A stretch of DNA of 64,000 nt from assembly GCA_021234535.1 (NCBI GenBank), contig CM037840.1:21073059-21137058 (forward strand), given 5' to 3'. A program made the position numbers and the translations under genes. Below, one piece after another: positions 24,866 through 36,800 of the stretch. Within the stretch, counting starts at the first letter, position 1, and every line of letters starts with the position of its first letter. Source of the stretch: Stichopus chloronotus (lineage: Eukaryota > Echinodermata > Holothuroidea > Aspidochirotida > Stichopodidae). Below the pieces are notes generated by a model that was given only the letters and a program-made list of their open reading frames with translations, did not search any database and was not told the DNA's origin.

Positions 24866-25525
24866 TGACCAGGAATCCATTTGCAGCTGGATTCCCTAAC
24901 CTTAGTAGCCCTAATCGTGACTCGTTGTGAGAGGTCTCACGGTCACTGGGAATTATTCCTGGCTGTATTCCCAGTCGTACACGTAATCGAGGTGGCTTGA
25001 CTACTATTAGGCCATTAGTAGTACTGACTAGGAATCCATTTGCCACTGGATTTCAAGTCGCAGTCGAAGTGAGATCTTCGGCAGTCACTGGGAATCCATT
25101 TGCAGCTGGATTCCTGTCGCAGTCATTTCAGTGCTGTAGCATGTTTAAACTTTCAGGATCAATTTACTGCACTTTGATACTTCCAAAATTCATTCACTTA
25201 TGACAACGTATTACTCAAATCAGAGGTTCTTAAACTTACAGCACAGACTAGGACTGTTAGGCCTTGTACTGACTGTAAGTTTGTGGCTTAACTTAGTTGT
25301 AGTCAAAGTGGTTTGACTACGAGTAGGAATCCATTTGCAGCTGGATTCCTGGTCGTAGTCATATTGTGAGGTCTTTCACAGTCACTTGGAATCCATTTGT
25401 CCCTGGATTCCTATAGTTGTAGCCGAAGTAAGATATCCACTGGGAATCCATTTCCACTGTATTAGTGGTAGTCAAAGTGAGAGATTGGACAGTCACTGGG
25501 AATTCATTTGCTGCTGGATTCCTAG
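24866..25525. repeat. Array of hairpin repeats, GGAATCCA...TGGATTCC
   Basis: At least five well-preserved copies of ggaatccatttgcagctggattcc or close variants start near 24872, 25091, 25327, 25388 and 25499. Degraded copies lie near 24949, 25031 and 25443. Each is a palindrome with a short tttgcagc-type loop. They are separated by 'gtcgtagtc..agtgagatc..cagtcactg' spacers of variable length. Confidence 0.85.
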
Positions 25526-25574
25526 TCGTAGTGGCTTGACTATGATTAGGTATCAGGATGCGCAGTGAAAATCT

Positions 25575-25790
25575 TTGAGGCAGGGTATTCTATATTTGTA
25601 TCCTGTTTTGGAGTATGGATTACTTGCTTGCTAGGTCACCATTTTACATATGTGAAATTGAGGCTATTGAATCTGTGCAGCATAGAGTAATTAAGTTCAA
25701 AGATAGCTTCCACCATTTTTTACACTCTGCCTGAATTACAGATGGAAATGAGGGAAGGAGACTTTTTTTGGGGGTAATTTTCCCCGCTCC
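25575..25790 (+). mobile_element. Remnant of CR1/jockey-like LINE reverse transcriptase
   Basis: Frameshifted translation gives PVLEYG in one frame and then IEAIESVQHRVIKFK in another. These match the conserved 'PvLEYg...W...dieaiEsVQrr..Kf' block downstream of the reverse transcriptase fingers/palm in CR1/jockey-type LINE ORF2. Only this short segment is preserved, and internal stops and frame changes make it non-functional. Confidence 0.6.
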
Positions 25791-26096
25791 CTTGAGATTG
25801 AAGTCTCGTACATGCTAGTGTAGTGTGGGCCGAGGTCCTGGAAGATAGGCGAGTCCATACACGGCAAGAGTGGGTCAAGAGATATACGTTTAACAGGAAG
25901 AATCAGGCGAAATAAAAATAGGAGCCGGCTCTGATAAAATGCTCTGCTTTATTACTGACTTGTGCGATATCCAACGACAGGCTGGTTGCAAACTTACAAC
26001 CAACAAAATAACGACAAGACAACTAATTAACATAATAAAGTAAACAATTTCAAAGAGGGTGCATCTGGCACCAACACATGTACAATGAAATTCCTT

Positions 26097-26196
26097 CGAA
26101 CAGAGACGTGTGCAAATTAGTACAAATAGAGACGTGTGCAAATTACTACAAATAGAGACGTGTGCAAATTACTACAAATAGAGACGTGTGCAAAAG
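26097..26196 (+). repeat. 26-bp tandem repeat, four copies
   Basis: gagacgtgtgcaaattactacaaata repeats with exact 26-base spacing; GAGACG starts at 26103, 26129, 26155 and 26181. Confidence 0.95.
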
Positions 26197-27605
26197 TAGA
26201 CTTAAAACAGTAGTTCCTACACTAGTGATGTTGGTCTGTCATGATACCGGCAAAGCTGGTGTAGGCTTAGTATAAGGCCTATGCAAGTACAGTAATAGCA
26301 CCAGGGAGTTGTTACAACTGCCATATGCAGTAGCACTAGCTTGTGTGTCGCACTTGTTAGTAGCCTAGCCTATACAGGTTACATTGATGATTGAATAGGT
26401 CTCGGGATTTCAAGCTGATTCCTTCACTTACTGTAGCATAATACTAAAGGGCACATACTACATACAGTACTAGTTGGCAGTATATACGTTAGTCTTAATT
26501 CACACAATATGCCTATAACCTAGGCTAGCAGCTAAATGTAATGTAGTTAGCTAGGTAATTTTTGTGGTTTTAGGCTACTTAGGGTCTAAAGTAACAAACA
26601 GAAAACATAAAGCACCTGAGATGAAATGCACAAGTATACGTATGCAGATAGGAGATAAACAAAGTGCAGGAATTTGCAGATAAGGAAGATCACCCTGAGT
26701 GAAACAGTAATAGAAAAGATAAAAAGTGATAGCAAATGAAAAGGTAAGCAAAAAAGAAAGAAAAGAAAGAACAGTGCCTTTGTGTGTTTCTCAAGTTTCT
26801 ATTATGGTTCACTGTGAGGGAGGCTGTAAAGAGATCTACTGCATGTAAAAGGAAGTCTTTCATAGCAATATGTGCACTGACTGCAGTCTCCAAGAATGGA
26901 GTGGTGACAGCAAGATGGTATACTCAACAACTCTGTCCTTTTTATATCCGGTATGTTGGCCCTCATTCTGTGCTTGCAGAATATAATAGTCATGGAAACT
27001 AGATCCTTGTTGCAGTAACCTGTACTGTTGAATAAAGTGACCTTGAGCTCTGTAAACTACAACAACTGTAAGACCTGCATCAATTGGTTTCACCTTGCCT
27101 GACTTTTTCTTTTGTGAACACATACAATACTGCATTGTACAATATATTTGATGGAGAAAATTGGAGAGCATAATATTCTTGAGTGAAGCTGACTATCAGT
27201 GTTGCTTGATGAAGAAATGGACCGTTTTAGTGTTTGCAGAGTACAGTAAGCACACTAGGCCTATGGCAGATACTGGCAGTACTACAGTTATGTAATTACA
27301 ACAAAGCCTTGACACAACTGCATGAGCCTACTGAGGGCTTGCTTTCCTCCAATAAAGTAGAGTTCCTTTATAGAGGGAGCTGGATCAACTGACTCCCAAA
27401 AATGGAAACAAAATGGCATAACTACCATGTACAGCACAATGTGTGCGAGATACTGTACCTGGCAAATGAAAAGAAAATGGCTACAGAATTCAATCTGGGG
27501 CCACTCTCTCTGTAAAGGAACATACACTAAAGTGAAGGTGGCATTGTATTACATCATATGCTATAAGAAACTATATACTTCTCTCAACATTTTTACAAAT
27601 TTCAG

Positions 27606-27843
27606 AGAAACTTTACTCAGAGCCATCAGTGAAGCTACCCACACTGCCTCAGCTTGAAGAAATAGCAAGTAAACTAAACATCAGTGTAGCAGATGAGGAT
27701 CTGAAAGAATATCAGACGGTTATGAAGGCATTTTGTGATGGTTATTCCAGTCTGGACAAATTAAATGAACCTGGGCTGCCTGTGAAATATCCTCGCACCC
27801 TGGGACAACCGCCAAAACCAGAGGAAAACAAACTGAATGGATG
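27606..27843 (+). CDS. Amidase gene, first visible exon
   Basis: The acceptor is ...acaaatttcag and the donor is GTGAGT. It encodes the N-terminal helical region ([16 protein letters not shown]) typical of this amidase subgroup. Its first ATG lies at 27721, too far in to be the natural start. Confidence 0.8.
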
Positions 27844-30800
27844 GTGAGTAGACCTGCAACCTGCATGGTTTTACCTGATTGGTGTACTTACTGTTTTTGT
27901 TGACATCTTTCACCCTCTGTAAGTCGTGATCTTATTTGAAAAATCACAATTTTTGTTGTACAACTTCACCATGTATAAATGTTCTTTTATACACAGTGGA
28001 AAAGAACTGTAACTATAGAGTTCCCCATTCCTTTATGTTTTGAAACTGAATGTAATTTCAGATACATGAAATGTACTGTACACTTACACTGCTTTACCTC
28101 CAGTATGCTAGTTAATCTGTGAAGTTTATGATATTTTTTAAAACAAAACTTGTTAAAATGGTTACTTTTGAAGATCTTTTCCCAGCATTGCTGTTGTCTA
28201 ATGTGAGTCAAATGTGCTGCTAATGTGCGTTCTTTACCTAATCTTAATCATTTTAAAAAAAATTTTAAAGAAGCTTATTTTTTTTTCATTGTTTAAATTT
28301 GTAACTGCTCTTGTAGTTTATGCTTTTGAGAATTTACTGTTTCTATTTTATGTACATTGTTACTTCATTTTATATGTTTCTTTGTACAGTGCTTTGAGTT
28401 TTATCGGAAAGCGCTTTATAAATAGTATTATTTTTATTATCGTAATTGTCTGAGACTTCACCATCTCAAGGCAAGTACAGTAGTTTAGTTTTGCCATCAA
28501 CGTCATCTGCTATTTTGAGCCTTGCAAATTTAATGGATTTGATTTCTCTTTCCATGCTGAGATTTGGTTTGAAATGTGCCTGTAACATGCACATGAAACG
28601 ATGCATGTTTGACAAATGTAAGCAGTGTAGCATTGCAGTTTACAGGATAGGGTCCAGGGAGCTGAGGTAGGCAGATGGGTGTGAGGAGCTCAGTCAGTAA
28701 AGGAAGTAGAAGTATTATCTTTCAGTGTGCTGGTGCTTAACTGCAATTTTCTGTTTTACAGGTGTTGGAGAGTAGACATTGAAGGTGCAAGGCAGGGAAA
28801 GTTGTCTGGCAAGACAGTAGCTATCAAGGATAACATTGCTGTTGCTGGACTACCTATGAACGTCGGATGCTCTGCTTTGGAGGGTTACTATCCAGAATAC
28901 GATGCAACCATAGTTACTTCTATTCTTGATGCAGGTATTTTGCAGTGTTTTTATTTCAAATGTTTTCAAATTCTAGAAATCTTTTCATTAAAAGTTTTTT
29001 TTTTTTTTCAGTGCAATTGTTTTCCTTCATTCTCCTCTGTTTGACCTCCTCACTTCTCATAGACAACCAAATAAGTAACTGTCAGAACTTGAATTGTGGT
29101 TAGCGTTGCTTTAATTAACTGCTATTGGTTCGCAGGAATGTCGGCTACTGCCCACTAAAGCATCTCTTTGTTTTTGTTGGAATGTGTAGAACTTTCATAT
29201 CTTTGTGGAAGTTTATGAAACCCTATACTTTTGAGTTGTGGCTTGTTAGTAAAACATCTGCCAGTATGTGCAGTGCACATTAGAAGCCATACCAATCTGT
29301 GGGTCATATTTAAAATTTTGGTTATTGTAGAACATTTTCTTATCTAGAACATTTTTCTATGAGATCCTTTGCTTCAAACATTGTCCTGAATTCACAACGG
29401 ATTGTCTTTTGCCAACTACATCTATTTTCTGGTTCAACCGAAGGTGGTCGCATCACAGGCAAGTCATGCTGTGAAAATCTCTGTGTTTCTGGCTCTAGTT
29501 TCACCAGTCACAGTGGACCCACTTTCAACTTCCATGATCCTCTTCGTAGTGCTGGCGGATCGAGCGGTGGAAGCGCAACTCTGGTAAGTCAACACAGAAT
29601 GCAGACTAACCGTAAGCTTTAAGAAAGGGATTTGCCACCGTAGAAGATTGAAATTTCATAAAAATAGGGAAATTTCAGAATTTCCTCTGTTTGTTGTTGA
29701 AAATCATATTTCAGCAGCATGTTCAATAGGGAAGTTTTCAAAGGAGTCTGTAATTTGTGAATTGGTATTTCTCAATACAAAAACCGAACAACCTCCTCCT
29801 GGACCTTTAGACATCCTGTTAATAGAACTTGGTTGTCCTGTAAGTTTTTTTGTGTCTCAGATGAATACCACTAAGCCTCATCATTGTCTCCCTCTGTGAG
29901 CTTTCAACTTTTTTCCAAGTTGTTAGTTACATTATCAGTGCTGTTAGTTGATAATCTAGTCCAAGCAAACTGTAAGCCTTCCTTTATAGGGTCTCTAGTA
30001 CCACAAATCCTTTAAAAAAAAAAACAAAAAAAAAAGACAGAAAAGGACACCTAACACTAACACTAACAAAAGACATTCAAGAGACACATGTGGGGGTGGG
30101 GTGGGTGTGGAGGGAGAACTTATCCTGCCCTGGTGACATTTAATGTATCTTTTATCCTTACTTCATTCCATGATTGAGAGTAAGGGGAGGGAGAGGATAC
30201 TGTATCGCATGTGGGGGATGCTATATCCTGTATCCTTTCCCTATAGATGGAGACACTCCCTTCCCTATGCAATCCTTGCTCTCTTCGTGGGCCTCCTCTT
30301 GCCCTTTACATAATGCTGTTAAATTTCATCAGGTTGCTGCTGGTGATGTCGACCTAGCAGTAGGCTCCGATCAAGGGGGATCCGTACGTCTGCCAGCTGC
30401 GTGGTGTGGGGTCGTCGGTCTGAAACCCACCTTTGGATTGGTCCCGTACACTGGTGCTGTGGCGGTTGAACCTTCTGTTGATCACCTGGGACCCCTTACC
30501 AAAACAGTGGATGACTGTGCTCTGTTCTTGGAGGTAAGTATACACCAGGGAGTCATTGTATCACTTCACCTAGTAGAACCATATGAAGTGAGACATTGAG
30601 GTGCATCACCGCATATGACCTGTTATGATTCCACATCTGATTGTTTAGTGCAGAAAAGGACTGCTGATACAGTCATAGTGCAAATATGTAACATCATCCT
30701 AAATCTTTGGAAATTAAGATATCTTGTACCACAGTTTGATGTCGAAATTGCCTTTTAGACTACAATTTTGCAGTTTTTTTTTAAAATTATTAGCAGAGCA

Positions 30801-33800
30801 GTGGCATATCCAGGATTTTCTGATAGTGGCTGCTCCGATGGATGGCCCTCCTGATGGCGGTGTAAGCCTAAGGGAATGTGCAACACCACACTATCACTCA
30901 CCTCAAATCCCTGTAAGAGGTGCCGTTTTTTGCACACGTAGATTAAAATGGGTAAATCTCATGAATCTGTTGAAGTTTAGTAAAATAGCACACCTACCAC
31001 ACTCCTTAATTTTCTGAGGAGTTTGATTTGTGGCACACATAAAAAATCTAAAAGTCAACACCTGCACCTTCATGACTTCCTACATCTTGCTTTCTTCCTT
31101 CTGTCATTGTCCTTTCTCTCCCTTTACTTTTTTCTCATTTTGAAAATTTACATCAATTTTTTTTGGGGGGGGCACTCCCATGTTGTGCCCTTCCTCTGGA
31201 TGAGAAGCAAATAACATAGCAATTTTAAAGTCAATTTCAGCATTTTAAAAACACATTGTACACTCTCTGCTTATTTGTTGTCCAATGGAAGCACACTCAC
31301 TGTATTTCTTGGTGTCAGTGAATTAACATGTGGTAAGGTAATCCTTACACCCTCCAACTCACTTTCTACAGTGAGACGAAACAGTATGAAATGTAAACAG
31401 CATGTAGTGTAAATCCTTAATTCTACTCATTGATTGATCGGTTCCTGCTTTATTTGAACCATTGTGGTAAATATTTGCAACTCCTTAGTAAAAATACTTG
31501 AGTAAATGTGGGACTTAATTGGCATCAAGGCAGAATGTAACGTCAGTGATACTCACCGTGAAAGAATTTGACTACTGATGAAATTCATTATCACAGAATG
31601 TTACAACTGATGATACTTATCATTGCAGAATGTTAATATTGATGATATTTATCATGGCAGAAGGTTAGTATTATTGATATTCATCATGAGAGAATGTTAT
31701 CATTGATATATCATGAGGGAATGTTGCTGTTGATGATATTCATCATAGCAGAATGTTACATGTTGTTAATATTCATCATGAGAGTCTTACTATTGATGAT
31801 ATTCATTATGGCAGAAAGTGACTATTGATTGCTATCAGCATTTGAATACCACTGTTGATGGTAGTCCTCATGGCAGTACATTATGTGACTATTGATGATA
31901 CTCCTCAGTGCAGTATAGTGTATGACTATAGATGATATCTCTCATGACTGTCACATGACTCTCACATGACAAGATTGATGATAGTTGTCATGCTTACAGT
32001 AGTTATGCATCTTTGCTGTTGATATCAATACTAAACTATGTGTGGTTATTAATGATACCTGCCATTTGAATCTGAATTTTTGCTGGTTGAATGCTTTGTT
32101 TCAATTTTCATTCCTTTCTTTCTTCTTCCTTGGTAGGTGATAGCAGGAAATGATGGACTTGATCACAGGCAACCAACAGACCTAAACATTCCTGAATATT
32201 GGAAAGAAGTAAGTATTTAGGGTCTGTTACAGATGTTTACTAATGTTGAGATGTTGTCAAATTAATGGTTCAACTTTAAGTAAATACCAATCCATAAAAG
32301 AAGGTTTTAGCCTATTTGGTTTAAGTTGACATTGGAAGAAGGATGACAATAGGATAAGAAGGGACAATTTTGTTGACATGCAATAATTCATCAAATGTTG
32401 AGATAAATAGTGAACATTTTGAGATAAAAGTGTCCCAATGTGCACTTTGGAAAGTACAACTTTCAGAAATACCCATTTTCAACAAAAAAAAATGAAGACT
32501 TTTGTGTCGTGTGTATGTCATTTAAATCAGTGTAGACCAGAATGCTAACTTTTTGCCACGCTGTAGCTTATTTAGTCATTAGTAGTGTTTTTTCAGTGCT
32601 TTGAAAGTAAAATGAAAGGATGAATCTCATATCCAAGTAACTGATTTATCTTTTTCCTGAATCGATGCGTTTCAGTAAGTTTTGAGACATGACATTTAAA
32701 CTTCCCTTCATTCTTGTTTTTTCTTATTATGAAGATTCAAGTTGATACTCTCAGCGGGATGAAAATTGGACTGGTGAAGGAAGGGTTCGAACAAGAGAAT
32801 GGTGACCCGAAGGTCAATGATATGGTTAAAGAGACTGTCTTGAACTTGTCGTCACGAGGAGCTGATGTGGGAGATGTGTCCATTCCTTTACATAAGTTAG
32901 GTAAAGTGATGCTGTGAATGTAACGTTGGTATCCCTTACATAGCTATCTCAGTCACCATGGCAATGGTTGCCACAGTAACGGTTGGTGTTCACAGTCAAC
33001 ATTAGTGGTGGTATCTCCTGTGGCTGAGTGTCCCTACAGGAATGGAAGTTCGCGATTCAGGAGGAATTTGTAATGTGCCTCCCTGTTCATGTTTGTGTTT
33101 TTATATGAGATTGTGGGAAAGAGGATGGCAGGGGATTGAGAGAAAAGCTGAGCATGCTTTTCATGTGTGGGGCAGATTTTTGTGACACGCTCCTAAAATC
33201 CTCATCCAAATTTGTTTTTTTTTCTGGGGGGGGGGGAGAAGAGACATCTTAGTGTGAACCTCCTTGGATTTTGTTTTTCTTTTAAATGTGTTTTCATCTT
33301 GGAAGAAAACTTGAGCAGGGAAGTTGCAGGGCTTGCTCCAATGTGTTCATTACCAAATACCATATATCCCCATTTTGAGTGTTCTAAGTAGAGTGCTGTG
33401 CTTGGTTGTCAGGAATTTGTCCAACTGATTCTTGGTTGTGTTCCTGGTTAGACCACGATAATTTTACCGGATGATTCAAAAGTTAGGTGTCTAGACTAGT
33501 TTTCGTCATCAGCTTGGAATATGTTAGTTATGGTTGAGACTTTGCCATCAAACTTGTTTTACTTCTAATAGGTAAAATTCTTTATCCTTCTTAGGATATT
33601 TAAAGCAGACCTTGTGAGTACTTCTTGCTATATATCATGCTATTTTCAAAGAATTAAAGAAGTTAAAACATGCACCTGTAGCACAATGAAGTGTATTTTC
33701 CTTCTCAGAAATCCTGTGAAGAAGCTTTTTTTGACGGAGACTCAGCGAAACCGTCCATTCGTCTGTTCCCACCACCCTAAAAATTATCAGTAGTTTTGTT

Positions 33801-36800
33801 ACAGATAGTGAATGTGTTGCGCATTGTCAGACTATACATTTTATTGTTAACAGCAAATTAATTAAAACTAAACATGTGATTTCTGTTTGCTACATAGCGT
33901 TGTTTGGTAATATTTGAATCCCAAGTCTTTGCAATTTTCAAATATGTTTGATTTAGTGGAAAAAGTGCTGGAAATGAATCTGTCTTCATTGTTTAAAGCT
34001 TGTAGAAAGTTTATCAAGCTTTTCATGAAACGGCATTTTGATACCAGTGTAATGGGCACCTAATGTTATGGAAATGGTATTTTAGATATATACAGTGGTG
34101 CAGTGGTGTTCAGAGGCATAACATAATGAGATTATTGTTTTGTATCCATATAGAACATTAATGCTCATTGTTTTATACCCAAGTAAAAGATTAATGCTCA
34201 TTGTTTTATATCCAGATATAGCATTAATGCTCAATCTGAGCAGTGTATCAACATCAAATACCGATGATGTTTGTTTCTTCTCCTTTTCTTTCCTCAGCAC
34301 CAGCCATTTGGAATTCCTTCGCCATTGAAAGTTTTACCGATACTACCCTTCAGTATGGTGGTAAATCCAACACTTTTTATGTGAAATAAGTGTTATCTTT
34401 TACTTGGGAGATGTTCGCTTTTACTTTAAACATCAGCATGATTATTTTGTAAGTGTGTGTCACATTTTGTTTATGACTAAGCCCAAAATGGGTATGAAAT
34501 CTTTTGAATCAGTTGTAGGAAGACCTTTCCTTTTCTTGGGCCACTTGCTGGGGAGATGCATTGTGGGTCATGTGTCACTGGTCACCCTGCTGACCTTAAT
34601 AACTTTAAACTATTAATCACATGATCTTTCAGGAATTAGCAGAATAGTTTTCACACACTAAAAGTGAAGATATTATTACTGAAAGTTTCTTTTCTCTAAG
34701 AAAAATCTTCTTTTTTCTCCCATTCTCTTTTCATCTTCCCGTCACCTCCCCTTAACTCCCCCCCTCATCATGTTCACCTCCTGTTTTCTTGCTCCTAGTT
34801 TTCCTTTCCTTCACTTTGCCATTTGTGTTTTGAGACTTTTACAAATATGCTAACACTTTACAATCATTGATGTCATCAGTCTAAGGTTGTATCAGTATCT
34901 TTCAGAAGTTGACAATGTGTCCGTTGAAGGTCTGCTAGTCTTTACTTCCAGTTAGAGGTTTTTTGTATAGTTGGTATACAATCATATTTTCACATTCTTT
35001 GTATTTATGAATTTTGAATCATTTTCTTGCTAGGGGGAGGGATAGGCCATTATGGATTCTACCCGACCAGTCTGACGTCGTTTGTATCCAAATCATTGAG
35101 GACGAGGTTGAACGATGCGTCTCACGTCTGTAAGGTACTAGTTATCAGTTTGCGCTAAATGTGATGTCCATTTAGAATTTCAGGAAAATGACAGCCTGGT
35201 ATACCAGAAAGCAGTGATGTACAAAAACAGATTAGTAAACTTTTTGCTGGTAAGATACCCAGAGTTTGATGACTATCACCAATTAGCAGAAGCATTTTCA
35301 TATTGTCTGTACTTCACCTACAGTAATAACCTTGATTCTATCACAAGTTTAAAGTGTTCATTGTAGCTTCAGTTTAGCTTGCTGCAGTGCATTCTATAGC
35401 GTAGGCCCCATATGTAACATACAATGTGATCATACTGATTCTGTATCCTATTTAGCAACAAACTAAAAGTCGATATCAGGTAGAATGTAACGCAAAAAAA
35501 CACTCATGTGAATGCTTTTACTGTGCACAAAAATGCTGTAGAGGATTTGTTGATTTTTACTTGTTATGGACTTCTATTTTGGAAATTCAGCAGCTCAACA
35601 TGTGAAGTAATTTGTGTTTTTTTTCTATCAGTTCTTAAAGTAATGTGTGAAAGTGTAGTCATCTACATTGGCCTGCATCTCACCGTTTGAAGGGAATTTT
35701 ACTGTTCTATGAATGCAGTAACTACAAATGGTGACAAGTTATTGTACAAATTTCAACCAGACCAGTTGTGTATAGGTTTTTCAATCTGCTGTTGAGGTTT
35801 CAACCCTTTACAGGGGTTTAACCTGTCATGGGAGTTATTTTCATGGGATTATTTTCATCTATATGTTGCATGCATACATATATGATGAAGGTTTTAAAAC
35901 AATATTATACAGAAATTCTGACCTGCCATGAAACAATTTACAAGCTGTATGGGGAGGGGGGGGGGTTGGTTTCTAGGTGGATTGTGTGCTTCTGTCCATG
36001 GTCATAGTGGGTGCATGTCATAGTTCATTGACGAAGAAATGGAAGGACAAGATTTGGTGGTTGCGGGTCAAGTTCTCTGTAGTCAGTTACCTGTTACACG
36101 ATGAACAGGACTGAGTAACTGTTGATGTTCTGAATGATGATGGAAAACTTTTTTTGATTCCTTGCCAAAGGCAGGCAAGGAATCTATGCAATGGTGATGC
36201 TGTGTGTGTGTGTGTGAGTGTATGTGTGTGTGACGCTGCTTGTTTACACCATATCTCAGGATGGGTAACGGTGGCTAATCTCATACATGGTATGTTGGTT
36301 TTTCATGTAGAGCAGATGATCCCTATAGTTTTTTGGGGAGGTCAAAGGTCATTTGAAGTCACCAGAGTTCAAACTGTGAAAACCTTGTTTACACAATATC
36401 ACAGGATGGGTAACCGTGGCTAATCTCATACTTGTTAGGTTGGTTGTTCATAGTAAGTAGATGATCCCTATTGTTTTTGGTGATGGTCAAAAGTCATTGG
36501 AAGTCACCAGAGGTCAAACTGTGAAAACATTTTTTATACAATATCTTAAGAAGGATAACCTTGACTGATCTCATACTTGGTGCATGGGTTGCTCTTACTG
36601 ATTAAATGATCCTTAATGTTTTTGGTGGAGGTCAAAGGTCATTTGACCATTTTAATAAAATTCATTTAGTATTTTTGGTCTTATAAACGTGAATTCTGTG
36701 ACTTTAAATCCAGTGCACAACAAAAAGGAATACATGTCTTTATAAGCCTTTTGTTATAAATTTATCACTATTTCCTGAGCTGTTGTGATAGCTATAAGTA

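Larger units (their letters stand above)
36240..36660 (-). repeat. TGACCT-family array, three units, inverted relative to 3.5-4.8 kb
   Basis: Anchors 'ggctaatctcatacatgg', 'ggctaatctcatacttg' and 'gactgatctcatacttgg' near 36267, 36417 and 36557 are about 145 bases apart. Units contain 'gatgatccctat' and 'ggaggtcaaaggtcatttgaagtcacc'. Two units have a perfect DR1 site. The array lies in the long amidase intron 35135-38836. Confidence 0.85.

Noticed and set aside
26097..26196. CRISPR-like array
   Set aside because: The 26-bp units are directly contiguous without variable spacers, and this is a eukaryotic locus.
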